Under the pieces are notes generated by a model. It was given only the letters and a program-made list of their open reading frames with translations, had not been told where the DNA came from and did not search any database. DNA of 64,000 bases from UBA6059 sp040219045 (lineage in GTDB: Bacteria > Bacteroidota > Bacteroidia > Cytophagales > Cyclobacteriaceae), in assembly GCA_965229505.1 (NCBI GenBank), contig OZ245881.1:992001-1056000 (forward strand), read 5' to 3'. Below are positions 6,534 to 15,257 of the stretch, piece after piece. The first letter of the stretch is position 1, and each line of letters begins with the position of its first letter. A program made the translations under genes and the position numbers.

Positions 6534-9350
6534 TTGAAATACGCGTTTTTGGTCATTTTATTATGCAGTTTCTGTGCCAAAAACCAAGCTCAAAATAACG
6601 AAAATACTTTAGTTTCCGACTCTCTTCAATATACAAACTCCGACACTACAATCACCGTTCCAGATAGTGTCATTGCCAATCCCGAGTACCCAGTCAACTT
6701 TGTCGATAGCCTTGGCGCAGGGCTTCAGAACCTCCCCTCTGTCGGCTCCTTGCCTGATAGCTTAATTGACGCTAGTCAACTTCCAGACAGTACGGCGCTT
6801 ACAGGTCTGGATTCCATTTATGCTAATCAACCCAGGGGGGATATAAGTACAACCATTGAGTACTCGGCCGTTGATAGCATCTATTTTGACATGCGCAATC
6901 AAAATGTCTATCTCTATGGTGCTTCACAGATCGACTATGGCAGTATTAAACTGGAGGCGGATAGAATTAAGATAAATTGGGTTAATAACGAAATAGAGGC
7001 TGATTATTCAAGTGACTCAACCGGTCAGAAAATAGGTAAACCAATTTTTACCGATCAAGGACAAAGCTACGAGACCGATGAGATGACCTATAACTTTCGC
7101 TCCAGGAAGGCCATAATCCAGGGTATAATCACTCAACAGGGAGAGGCCTATGTCCAGGGTGAAACGGTCAAAAAAAATGAAGATGATGAATTATTCATCC
7201 GAAATGCTAAATACACCACCTGCAATCTTGCCAATCCACACTTCCATATTTCATCCAGGAAGTTAAAGGCCATACCTGGAAATAAGGTGATATCCGGGCC
7301 TTTCAATCTGGCATTTCAGGAAGTAGAAACACCCCTGGGTTTTTTCTTTGGGATGTTTCCTCAACCGAGAAAAAAGACTTCTGGCGTTATCGTTCCGAGC
7401 TACGGTGAAGAGAATAGACGAGGATTCTTTCTAAAGGATGGAGGGTACTACTGGGCTGCCAGCGACTATGCCGACTTTAGGGTTACTGCGGATATTTATT
7501 CTAAAGGAGGATATTCATTCAACGTAAACAATAACTACAAAAAGCGATATTCACATGCGGGTGGTCTGAGATTTAGCTATAACCGCTTTCTAAGTGACGA
7601 GCCATCTGAGAACATTGATACCAAGGACTTTTCACTGAACTGGGCACACAATCCACAATCAAAAGGGACTAGCCGTTTTAGTTCATCTGTCAACATTCGA
7701 ACCAACTCGTACAATCAGAATAACAACCTGGTAGACCAGGACTTTAATCAATCGATAAGTGCACAATTCAGCTCCAACGTCTCCTACTCCAAAACGTTCA
7801 AAGGAACTCCCTTCAATATCTCCACCAACTTGAGGCATAATCAGAATGTGCAGACGAAGGCTGTTACCATTACAGCACCTGAATTCACATCAAATATGAA
7901 CAGGATTTATCCGTTCAAAAATGTTAGATCGCTTAATCGCGGTATCCTTGGCAAGCTAAGTTTTAGCCATAATTTCAGCGCTAAGAATGATATCTCCAAC
8001 GCGGCAGTGCCGAAGCTGTCTGGCGTGAATGTAGTGAATCGTGATCCTCAATTCGACAGTTTGCTGGCATTCAATTCTGAAAATTTTGGTGCGATTATGG
8101 AACGTGCAAAAATTGGTGGTATACACAAGATACCTATTAGCACATCTTTTACTGCGTTGAAATTCTTAACCCTCAGCCCTAACCTTAATTATAACGAACT
8201 CTGGTATACAAGAGAGTTGAAGTACACCTATGATTCAGAACTCCAGGGTGTCAAGGTAGATACCTTAAATGGGTTTTCGAGAGCTGGTTACTATGATTTT
8301 GGTATGAGCCTCAACACACGACTCTACGGTTTCTTTCCAATCAATGGTGGGAAGGTAGAGGCTATTCGGCACGTACTTACACCTCAAATAGGCTTCTCCT
8401 ATAGCCCTGATTTCACCAAAGAAAAGTTTGGGTACTATCAGGAAGTTCAGGTAGATGAATCAGGCAAAACCGATCTCATATCAAAATACAACGGATTCAT
8501 TTACGGTAGTCCTCCTCAGGGTGAGAATGCTTCGCTTAACCTCACATTGAATAATAACGTGGAAATGAAGGTAAGAAGTAAGCGCGATAGTACAGGAAAA
8601 GCGGCTAGCAAGAAGATTAAAATATTCGATAACCTGTCTTTTTCTAGCGGCTACAACTTCCTGGCTGATTCCTTTGCGCTAAGGGATATTCGTTTCTCAA
8701 CCAGGACCAGTTTCTTTGAAAACCTGATCAACGTGAACGTTCAGGGTACAATAGACCCCTACGTTTATATTCTCGATAGCGAAACAGAAACCTCAACTGG
8801 TACGACGGTAGTGCAGAGAAAAATCAACAAGTACGCCTGGAATGCCGGGCAGGGTCTTGGCAATATAAGTCAGCTCAACACTTCTCTGGGCTTCAGGTTT
8901 ACGCCAAATGCTTTCAAGGGTAAAGAAGAAGGCGAGGATAATGAAAAAGAATCGGAATATGGAACGCCAGAGGAGCTCGAGTACATTAACGCTAACCCGG
9001 AGGACTATGTTGACTTCTCTATTCCCTGGTCTATCAATGGAAACTATTCGGTAAATAGAAGGCAGACGGGATTTCAAGACGCTACGGTTACCCAGGCGCT
9101 TACTTTCAGTGGTGACTTCAGCATTACTGAGAAAACCAAGATCGACTTCAGATCTGGTTATGATTTCGAGAATAAGGAGTTTACTCAGACATCCATCAAT
9201 GTGATCCGTGATCTCCACTGCTGGAGTATGCGCTTCAACTGGGTGCCTTTTGGGCGCTTTCAGTCCTTCGAGATCACTATTAGAGCCAAATCCTCACTCC
9301 TACAAGACTTGAAATTAGAAAAGCGGAAAAGATTCTTCGACAATTTCTAG
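6534..9350 (+). CDS. lptD: LPS-assembly outer-membrane protein LptD-like
   Basis: 938 residues. LptD inserts lipopolysaccharide into the outer leaflet of the outer membrane. A signal peptide (about 1-19, ending KNQAQ) precedes a serine/aspartate-rich linker. An OstA/LptA-like beta-jellyroll follows (about 115-240: NQNVYLYGASQIDYGSIKLEADRI and AIIQGIITQQGEAYVQGE), then a long beta-barrel (about 260-938) with a barrel-type ending KRKRFFDNF. The start is TTG at 6534-6536: an in-frame stop (TGA) lies at 6522-6524 and no ATG or GTG lies between, while the signal peptide begins exactly there. The divergent amidase gene shares the intergenic region. The overall call is firm; residue boundaries are approximate. 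Confidence 0.88.
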   Translation: MKYAFLVILLCSFCAKNQAQNNENTLVSDSLQYTNSDTTITVPDSVIANPEYPVNFVDSLGAGLQNLPSVGSLPDSLIDASQLPDSTALTGLDSIYANQPRGDISTTIEYSAVDSIYFDMRNQNVYLYGASQIDYGSIKLEADRIKINWVNNEIEADYSSDSTGQKIGKPIFTDQGQSYETDEMTYNFRSRKAIIQGIITQQGEAYVQGETVKKNEDDELFIRNAKYTTCNLANPHFHISSRKLKAIPGNKVISGPFNLAFQEVETPLGFFFGMFPQPRKKTSGVIVPSYGEENRRGFFLKDGGYYWAASDYADFRVTADIYSKGGYSFNVNNNYKKRYSHAGGLRFSYNRFLSDEPSENIDTKDFSLNWAHNPQSKGTSRFSSSVNIRTNSYNQNNNLVDQDFNQSISAQFSSNVSYSKTFKGTPFNISTNLRHNQNVQTKAVTITAPEFTSNMNRIYPFKNVRSLNRGILGKLSFSHNFSAKNDISNAAVPKLSGVNVVNRDPQFDSLLAFNSENFGAIMERAKIGGIHKIPISTSFTALKFLTLSPNLNYNELWYTRELKYTYDSELQGVKVDTLNGFSRAGYYDFGMSLNTRLYGFFPINGGKVEAIRHVLTPQIGFSYSPDFTKEKFGYYQEVQVDESGKTDLISKYNGFIYGSPPQGENASLNLTLNNNVEMKVRSKRDSTGKAASKKIKIFDNLSFSSGYNFLADSFALRDIRFSTRTSFFENLINVNVQGTIDPYVYILDSETETSTGTTVVQRKINKYAWNAGQGLGNISQLNTSLGFRFTPNAFKGKEEGEDNEKESEYGTPEELEYINANPEDYVDFSIPWSINGNYSVNRRQTGFQDATVTQALTFSGDFSITEKTKIDFRSGYDFENKEFTQTSINVIRDLHCWSMRFNWVPFGRFQSFEITIRAKSSLLQDLKLEKRKRFFDNF

Positions 9351-9380
9351 CGGACTCAGTGTCCGATGGTTCAATACTTT

Positions 9381-9752
9381 TTACTCGCCCCCAACTATCC
9401 CAAGCATATTACCTCCAGGGTCATGTACCCAGGCGAAGAAGTCCTCTTTTCCGGTAGGGAGCGGGCCGATGTGATGCTTGCCACCATGAGCCTCCACGCT
9501 CTTGATGCTCTCACTGACACTCTCGACCTGGATGTAGATCATAATGTACTGGTGTGGCTCGTGTCCCAGTGAGGTGATCGATCCCGGAATACCTTCGGTG
9601 CTGTTCGTATCAACATCTGTGGTATGTTGGCCTGGGTTCATTTTCCAGGAGAAGACATCTGTATAAAATGCTTGTGTAGCTTCCGAAGACTGACATCCTA
9701 TATCGAACCGAACGACGGGACTGCCTTTCATTTGATTTTTATCCTGCTTCAT
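9381..9752 (-). CDS. VOC (glyoxalase/bleomycin-resistance fold) protein
   Basis: 123 residues, cytoplasmic. A single vicinal-oxygen-chelate domain: PVVRFDIGCQSSEATQAFYTD at the N-terminus, then KSVEAHGGKHHIGP and AWVHDPGGNMLGIV at the C-terminus. These proteins form two-module metal sites for isomerases, dioxygenases or drug binding; the substrate is not predictable here. ATGs at 9752 and 9731 (Met8) are both possible; the longer one is kept. It is convergent with lptD, with 30 bp between stops. Confidence 0.8.
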   Translation of the reverse strand: MKQDKNQMKGSPVVRFDIGCQSSEATQAFYTDVFSWKMNPGQHTTDVDTNSTEGIPGSITSLGHEPHQYIMIYIQVESVSESIKSVEAHGGKHHIGPLPTGKEDFFAWVHDPGGNMLGIVGGE

Positions 9753-9777
9753 TAGTTTGACTTAAATTGAAAAGCTC

Positions 9778-9833
9778 AAAAAAAGAAATGAATCCTAAAA
9801 ACTCACTCATACTTTAGAGTGATTTTAGGATTC
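9778..9833 (-). terminator. Rho-independent terminator after the small lipoprotein gene
   Basis: Arms at 9790-9808 and 9817-9833 pair as GAATCCTAAAA...CACTC with GAGTG...TTTTAGGATTC, leaving a small internal loop and an 8-nt apical loop. On the minus strand the hairpin is followed by a T-rich run (9778-9789, TTTCTTTTTTT). It sits downstream of the minus-strand gene ending at 9896 and upstream of the VOC gene. Confidence 0.85.
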
Positions 9834-9895
9834 AAGGCGTCAAATGATCGATTCTGTTAAGCTCTTAGTCCAGATCACAGAGACTTTCGCTCAAG

Positions 9896-10408
9896 TCAAA
9901 ACTCCGGAGTGTCGTTACATTCGCCGGTGTAATTCTCCCATTCTTCCACAATCACAGTAACGTCTTTTGCTTCAAAATCCTCGATGATGATGTAATAGAC
10001 ATAAACTCCCGGCTGTAACTGTGGTAGATCGTATTGAACAAGCCTGCTGTTTGGATCATAGGAGAAATCTTGTCCATTGATCTGATACTCCATTAAGGGG
10101 AAACCCTCCTCCACGTCAAACTGCGTGAATGTCGAGAAAAATTCATTCTCTTCTCTGGATGATGTCCTGGTCGACCCATTGAGAGTGAACTTCACGTCCG
10201 AAATCGTATATTCTATGGTATCCTCCTTTGAGGGCTCTGAAGACTGATCATTCAGATAAGAAGATCCAATACGAGCAGAAGTAAGGTTCACTTTACTCAT
10301 GTTGACCTCACCTCTTGGGAAAGCGACGCAAGTGGCGGCAATGTCTGTATCCTCGGTACCGCAAGCTACCACGGCGATGAGGACCAAAAAGAAAATTATA
10401 TTTTTCAT
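9896..10408 (-). CDS. Putative lipoprotein, unknown function
   Basis: I place the start at ATG 10406-10408, giving about 170 residues, because it opens a clean lipoprotein signal: MKNIIFFLVLIAVVACGTED with lipobox VVAC and acylated Cys16. The open frame extends upstream to 10486, but that part lacks signal-peptide character. The mature part is acidic and beta-rich (IEYTISDVKFTLNGST; YDLPQLQPGVYVYYIIIEDF), resembling an Ig-like or carbohydrate-binding fold, but no family is recognised. It has its own terminator on the 3' side and another hairpin upstream, so it is likely monocistronic. Confidence 0.65.
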   Translation of the reverse strand: MKNIIFFLVLIAVVACGTEDTDIAATCVAFPRGEVNMSKVNLTSARIGSSYLNDQSSEPSKEDTIEYTISDVKFTLNGSTRTSSREENEFFSTFTQFDVEEGFPLMEYQINGQDFSYDPNSRLVQYDLPQLQPGVYVYYIIIEDFEAKDVTVIVEEWENYTGECNDTPEF

Positions 10409-10494
10409 AATTCTTGTTTGGCGTAAGAGACACTGTATTTGGTGACTCAGTTGTAACCCCCGATTATTTCGATCTTGCGCCTCCATTCGTTAAC

Positions 10495-10528
10495 AAAAAA
10501 ATAGGGCTACCGCAATTGCGATAGCCCT
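10495..10528 (-). terminator. Terminator after the META-domain gene
   Basis: A near-perfect palindrome, AGGGCTACCGCAATTGCG then ATAGCCCT (10503-10528), is followed on the minus strand by seven T (10495-10501). It lies 135 bp beyond the stop of the minus-strand gene ending at 10663 and 87 bp before the next start codon. Confidence 0.85.
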
Positions 10529-10662
10529 CATCAACCAATTAATTAGCCCTAACAACGTCGTTTACCGATTGATTTTACAATTAATCCTAGAGACACTATC
10601 TCAGTGACACGACCGAAAATCAAAAGGTTGTAACCGACTTGCCAAATTTTCTTATTTACGTG

Positions 10663-11484
10663 CTATCCTCTTTCCCATACGCACAGTACCTGATCACCGG
10701 ACTTCATAAGAAGCTGGTCATCTACTATGGCATAGTTAGATACCTGATTAAGTGCCTGATCGACTCTTGTGTCCAAATTGCCCGGGCAGGTCATCCTTGT
10801 CCCTGCCAGTAGAGGGAAGACCAGCGTAGTACCTTCATTGCTAAAGCCTCCCATGATCCGATTGCAGCCATTACTTCCTGCGACGTTCATTTCAGAAATA
10901 TCCAGCTCCAGATAAGGTTGGTTCTCTTTTTCTGCGTCACTAAGTTCCCCCCCATCTATAGTCATGAGCTTCCAGGTACCACTTAGTCGATAGTCAGGGA
11001 CATACCTCCCACAACCACTGAAACTTTTAAAATCAGTCATATTCCCATTTTTCGCTTCCACCGCGACGCTATAAGGAAACTCTTCTCCAGACATGGAGTC
11101 GATACACCCATCGGGTTTGATATTTACAGTTATTGAGCCACTTTCTACCTCTGCTTTGTAACTGAGCACAGAGTTGTCTTCGGTGTTGGAAGGTTCTAAT
11201 TTGGGGGTATTAAGTTGAGCGACCTCTGTCATGGATTTAAATGAGATCATATCCTCCTGAAATATATCAAGCGACCAGCTGGGCTCATTACCAACTGCAT
11301 AGAAGTCCACACCATCTCGTGACTTCTTTTCTAAAAATGAAGTGCTAGCCCCTTCAACAGCCTCTGTTATCTCTGGGACATCTAGCTCGTCATTCTTTTC
11401 CATGGTTGTTGAGTTGTCTTTGGCTGGTTGGCATTGCCAACAGAGACCGCCTGCAACAATTAATAAAGCAATTCCATCTCTCAT
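10663..11484 (-). CDS. Secreted protein with COG3650-like and META domains
   Basis: 273 residues. A hydrophobic N-terminus (about 5-20) with two cysteines (LLIVAGGLCWQCQP) suggests export; the lipobox is poor, so lipidation is uncertain. The first half (about 50-165: FYAVGNEPSWSLDIFQEDMI and the ending GCGRYVPDYRLSGTW) resembles the COG3650 heat-shock-associated envelope domain. The second half (about 168-273) is a META domain: LSGTWKLMTIDGGEL, GSNGCNRIMGGF, AGTRMTCPG. META proteins such as HslJ are linked to envelope stress and novobiocin resistance in Enterobacteria. The two-domain arrangement is common in environmental bacteria. Function is inferred only. Confidence 0.75.
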   Translation of the reverse strand: MRDGIALLIVAGGLCWQCQPAKDNSTTMEKNDELDVPEITEAVEGASTSFLEKKSRDGVDFYAVGNEPSWSLDIFQEDMISFKSMTEVAQLNTPKLEPSNTEDNSVLSYKAEVESGSITVNIKPDGCIDSMSGEEFPYSVAVEAKNGNMTDFKSFSGCGRYVPDYRLSGTWKLMTIDGGELSDAEKENQPYLELDISEMNVAGSNGCNRIMGGFSNEGTTLVFPLLAGTRMTCPGNLDTRVDQALNQVSNYAIVDDQLLMKSGDQVLCVWERG

Positions 11485-11529
11485 CCTTTCTCCTGGTTTT
11501 GATCCGGTAATAAGTCAAATATTTCAATC

Positions 11530-11557
11530 AAAAAAAAGGCCCGCTGCTTAACGGGCC
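11530..11557 (-). terminator. Terminator after clpB
   Basis: Stem GGCCCG (11538-11543) pairs with CGGGCC (11552-11557) across an 8-nt loop, followed on the minus strand by eight T (11530-11537). It lies 27 bp beyond the clpB stop. Confidence 0.9.
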
Positions 11558-11583
11558 CTGACAAAACTCAAACTCACGACTAC

Positions 11584-14196
11584 TTAAATCGTAATCTCAT
11601 CTGTATTCAGAAACTCTATTTCCTTTTCATCATTGAGCGTAATGCCCACTACGGCATCTTTGCTGATTTTACCAGCCAGGATTTCCTTACTCAGCTCATT
11701 GAGTATCCTTCGCTGGATTACTCTCTTAAGTGGTCTTGCTCCGAACTGTGGATCAAAGCCCTCGGCTCCAAGGGCATCAAGCACTTCACCACTGGCCTCC
11801 AGCCTTATGCCACTCTCCTCCAACCTTCTCTTAATCAGGTTGAACTGAATGCCCACGATCTTGCGAATATCGCCTTTGCTCAATGGCCTAAACATGATGG
11901 TTTCATCTATTCGGTTCAGAAATTCCGGCCTCATTGACTTTCTGAGTAAGTCAAAGACTGATTTTTTAGTCTCCTCGAGTACATCCTCCTGATTTTCCAA
12001 AGTCATCTTTTCGAAAGCCTCCTGTATCAAACCCGACCCTGTATTGGTCGTCATGATGATGATAGTGTTCTTAAAGTTAGCGACACGGCCCTTGTTGTCT
12101 GTCAACCTACCATCGTCAAGCACTTGCAACAGTATATTGAAGACATCCGGATGTGCTTTCTCTATTTCATCAAGTAAGATCACACTATAAGGCTTTCTTC
12201 TTACAGCTTCGGTCAGCTGTCCACCCTCATCATAACCTACATAGCCGGGAGGTGCTCCAATCAGCCTGCTCACTGCATGTCGCTCTTGATACTCTGACAT
12301 ATCGATTCGCACCATCGCATTGTCATCGTTGAAGAGGTACTCAGCAAGGGCTTTAGCCAGCTCGGTCTTACCTACACCGGTAGTTCCGAGGAAGATGAAC
12401 GAGCCAATGGGACGCTTTGGATCCTGCAAGCCCGCTCGACTTCTTCGCACCGCATCAGCCACCGCTTGTATCGCTTCTTCCTGACCTGCGACTCGCTTAC
12501 CCAGCTCACCCTCCAGGTGGAGCAGTTTCTCCCTCTCGCTTTGGAGCATCTTGGCTACTGGTATTCCTGTCCATTTGGCGACTACCTCGGCTATATCTTC
12601 AGCATCCACCTCTTCCTTCAAAAGGGAGGTTTCACCTTGCATTTCTTTCAGCTTAACCTTGAAGTTATCAATCTTCTGCTCGGTCTCTGTGATCTTACCA
12701 TATCTGATTTCAGCAACCCGACCATAGTCACCGGATCGCTCTGCCTGCTCAGCTTCCAACTTATACTTCTCAATATTCTCCTTCTCCTGTTGTAAGCCAT
12801 GGATTACTGATTTCTCGTTTTCCCATTTAGCCTTCAGATCATTTCTCCTATCGGAAAGATCAGCAATCTCCTTATTGAGTTCTTTCTCTTTGGCCTTGTC
12901 TTTCTCTCTTCTGATTGCCTCTCGCTCGATCTCCAACTGCATGATCTTGCGGTTGAGTTCATCCAATTCTTCCGGTAGGGAGTCTATCTCGATCCTCAAC
13001 TTAGAAGCCGCCTCATCCATCAGGTCGATGGCCTTATCAGGCAAAAACCTATCGGAAATATAGCGACTCGATAGCTCCACAGCTGATATGACAGCATCAT
13101 CCTTGATACGCACGCCATGGTGAACCTCATACTTGTCTTTGATACCTCGAAGAATGGAAATAGCGTCTGTCACATTAGGTTCATCCACGATAACCGACTG
13201 GAATCGCCGCTCGAGTGCCTTGTCCTTCTCAATGTATTTTTGATACTCCTTGAGTGTAGTGGCGCCAATAGCATGTAGCTCTCCTCTCGCTAAGGCTGGC
13301 TTGAGCAGATTCGCCGCATCCATGGCGCCTTCTCCACCGCCTCCAGCGCCTATAAGCGTATGAATCTCATCGATAAACAGAATAATCTCTCCATCACTGT
13401 CGGTCACTTCTTTGATAACAGCCTTGAGCCTTTCTTCAAATTCACCTTTGTATTTCGCACCCGCTACGAGCAATCCCATGTCAAGAGAGATCAGGGTTTT
13501 ACTCTTCAGATTCTCAGGCACATCGCCATCTACTATCCGCTGAGCCATACCTTCAACAATGGCTGTTTTACCAACACCTGGCTCCCCAAGCAGTATAGGA
13601 TTATTCTTAGTCCTTCGAGAGATGATCTGCAGCACTCGTCTGATTTCCTCATCACGACCAATGACAGGATCAATCTTACCCTCCTTTGCCATCGCATTAA
13701 GGTTTTTTGAATAACGCTCAAGTGATCGGTATTTAGATTCAGCGTTCTGATCAGTGACACGATTGCCGGACCTTAATTCTGTAATGGCTGACTTCACGTC
13801 CTTCTCACCAAAGCCCAACTCTCTGAGAAGTTGACCTGTTTTGTCCTTTGAGTTGACCAAGGCGAGTATCATATGCTCCACCGCAACATACTCATCCTTG
13901 AATTCCTTCATATAGTCATTGGCCTTTTGCATCACCTGAGCAGATTCATTGCTCAGATATGGTTGCTGACCTGATACTTTGGGATATGATTTGAGCAGCT
14001 GAATTAAGCGCTCTTGTAATATCTGCTTGTTTGCAGCTAGCTTTTTCACCAGGAAGCTCACCACATTATCATCAGTCTGCATAATGCCACTGAGTAGGTG
14101 CGCTGGCTCTATCGCAGGCTGCTGATCAGCTAGCGCAATCTCTGCTGCCTTGTTGATCGCCTCCTGCCCTTTGATTGTGTAATTATTAAAATTCAT
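11584..14196 (-). CDS. clpB: ClpB disaggregase (Hsp100 AAA+ ATPase)
   Basis: 870 residues from ATG 14194-14196; an upstream in-frame extension to 14244 does not resemble ClpB, while MNFNNYTIKGQEAINKA is the normal family start. ClpB threads aggregated proteins through its hexameric pore, acting with DnaK. Clp-N repeats occupy about 1-145. The first AAA+ module has Walker A GEPGVGKT (204-211) and Walker B ILFIDEIHT. The coiled-coil middle domain (about 400-530) is the DnaK-docking feature that separates ClpB from ClpA/C. The second AAA+ has GTTGVGKTELAKA and VILLDEIEKAHPD. A C-terminal D2-small domain follows. No IGL/F ClpP-docking tripeptide is evident, in line with ClpB. Confidence 0.97.
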   Translation of the reverse strand: MNFNNYTIKGQEAINKAAEIALADQQPAIEPAHLLSGIMQTDDNVVSFLVKKLAANKQILQERLIQLLKSYPKVSGQQPYLSNESAQVMQKANDYMKEFKDEYVAVEHMILALVNSKDKTGQLLRELGFGEKDVKSAITELRSGNRVTDQNAESKYRSLERYSKNLNAMAKEGKIDPVIGRDEEIRRVLQIISRRTKNNPILLGEPGVGKTAIVEGMAQRIVDGDVPENLKSKTLISLDMGLLVAGAKYKGEFEERLKAVIKEVTDSDGEIILFIDEIHTLIGAGGGGEGAMDAANLLKPALARGELHAIGATTLKEYQKYIEKDKALERRFQSVIVDEPNVTDAISILRGIKDKYEVHHGVRIKDDAVISAVELSSRYISDRFLPDKAIDLMDEAASKLRIEIDSLPEELDELNRKIMQLEIEREAIRREKDKAKEKELNKEIADLSDRRNDLKAKWENEKSVIHGLQQEKENIEKYKLEAEQAERSGDYGRVAEIRYGKITETEQKIDNFKVKLKEMQGETSLLKEEVDAEDIAEVVAKWTGIPVAKMLQSEREKLLHLEGELGKRVAGQEEAIQAVADAVRRSRAGLQDPKRPIGSFIFLGTTGVGKTELAKALAEYLFNDDNAMVRIDMSEYQERHAVSRLIGAPPGYVGYDEGGQLTEAVRRKPYSVILLDEIEKAHPDVFNILLQVLDDGRLTDNKGRVANFKNTIIIMTTNTGSGLIQEAFEKMTLENQEDVLEETKKSVFDLLRKSMRPEFLNRIDETIMFRPLSKGDIRKIVGIQFNLIKRRLEESGIRLEASGEVLDALGAEGFDPQFGARPLKRVIQRRILNELSKEILAGKISKDAVVGITLNDEKEIEFLNTDEITI

Positions 14197-14400
14197 GTCT
14201 AATATATTTCGAGTTCTACCTGCTTCAATCAAATACAGAACCAACTCAAAAATTGAACTATTTCAAGACATTCTGTCAGCAACTAGTTAAAATCTCGTTG
14301 GTTTGAAGACATTATGGCTGGAAAACTTTAGGGCAGGCATGTCGCTAACTAGCCTAGTTTTTTATAATTTCCCCATCCGTTTGGAGGATGTGGATTTTAT

Positions 14401-15135
14401 ATGAAGAAGTTCGATAAGTTACTATTAGTGCTTTCACTATACGTGGTTGTGGAGCTGTACATGGGTACGGTGATCGACTATACTCCTGCGATGAAGGAAT
14501 TCACCTTCTGGGCAGATTTGGTGATTTGTGCCGTTTTTCTTTTTGACTTTTTCAAAGGACTGAATAAGGCAGATGATAAGTGGTTATTTGTGCGGTACCA
14601 CTGGATAGATTTTGTTTCATCAATACCCATGGTGGGCTTTCTAAGAGTAGGTCGCCTGGTGAAAGTTTTCAGGATACTGAGGGTGGTAAGATCAGCCAAG
14701 ATCGTTTTTCAGTTTTTTAGCGCAAAAGACTCCTTCAACTCACTGCGCAACCTAATCATTCTGAGCATAGTGATCATTTTCCTTTTCACATTGAGTATCT
14801 ACCACTCTGAGCACTTGATCAACCCTCAGATCAGCACGATCGGAGATGCGCTGTGGTGGACTACTATCACCACTATTTCAGTAGGATTCCTACAGGACAT
14901 TTCTCCTGCTTCGGTTGAGGGTAAGTTCATTTCTGTTGTTCTCCTTCTATTAGGTATGGTCATTTTTAGTACGCTGATAGGTGCGATTACCGATTTCTTC
15001 ATAGAAGACGAGGACATCAACGAGAATGTAAGAGGACTCTCCAACCAACTTGAAAGGATGCAGGGCAAAATTGATGAGCTTAACGATAAGCTTGACAAAG
15101 TCAATAATAGTCTGGATTCAAAAGCTAAGTTGTAG
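14401..15135 (+). CDS. Voltage-sensor-type ion channel (potassium-channel superfamily)
   Basis: 244 residues with six predicted membrane segments: S1 about 6-24, S2 38-52, S3 64-80, S4 82-104, S5 115-135, pore helix about 148-160, S6 176-200. S4 carries basic residues at a strict three-residue spacing (Arg82, Arg85, Lys88, Arg91, Arg94, Arg97), as in voltage sensors. The selectivity loop reads TTITTISVGFLQD (about 154-166), not the usual TVGYGD; SVGF recalls hERG-type filters, but the next residues are Leu-Gln-Asp. A charged coiled-coil tail (about 203-240) could mediate tetramer assembly. Ion choice cannot be told. It is divergent from clpB and has no obvious operon partner. Confidence 0.82.
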   Translation: MKKFDKLLLVLSLYVVVELYMGTVIDYTPAMKEFTFWADLVICAVFLFDFFKGLNKADDKWLFVRYHWIDFVSSIPMVGFLRVGRLVKVFRILRVVRSAKIVFQFFSAKDSFNSLRNLIILSIVIIFLFTLSIYHSEHLINPQISTIGDALWWTTITTISVGFLQDISPASVEGKFISVVLLLLGMVIFSTLIGAITDFFIEDEDINENVRGLSNQLERMQGKIDELNDKLDKVNNSLDSKAKL

Positions 15136-15257
15136 GTTGACGGAAAGCCAGTCTTCTCCCCATTTGTAATCCAAAGCCGTACTTCATTTCACTTTGTGCT
15201 ATCAATTGGGTTTGATAAATTGAGTAGATCAATAACTTGGATAAGGTCTCAGGGAAT

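Noticed and set aside
10409..10486. N-terminal extension of the small lipoprotein
   Set aside because: The lipoprotein signal begins at 10408; upstream residues would bury it.
14197..14244. N-terminal extension of ClpB
   Set aside because: The added 16 residues do not resemble ClpB, and the family start MNFNNYTIKG is at 14196.
15163..15196. Promoter for the TRAP binding protein (TTTG, 22 bp, TCACTTTG)
   Set aside because: The -7 box departs from TAnnTTTG at its second base and the spacer is long; too weak to list.
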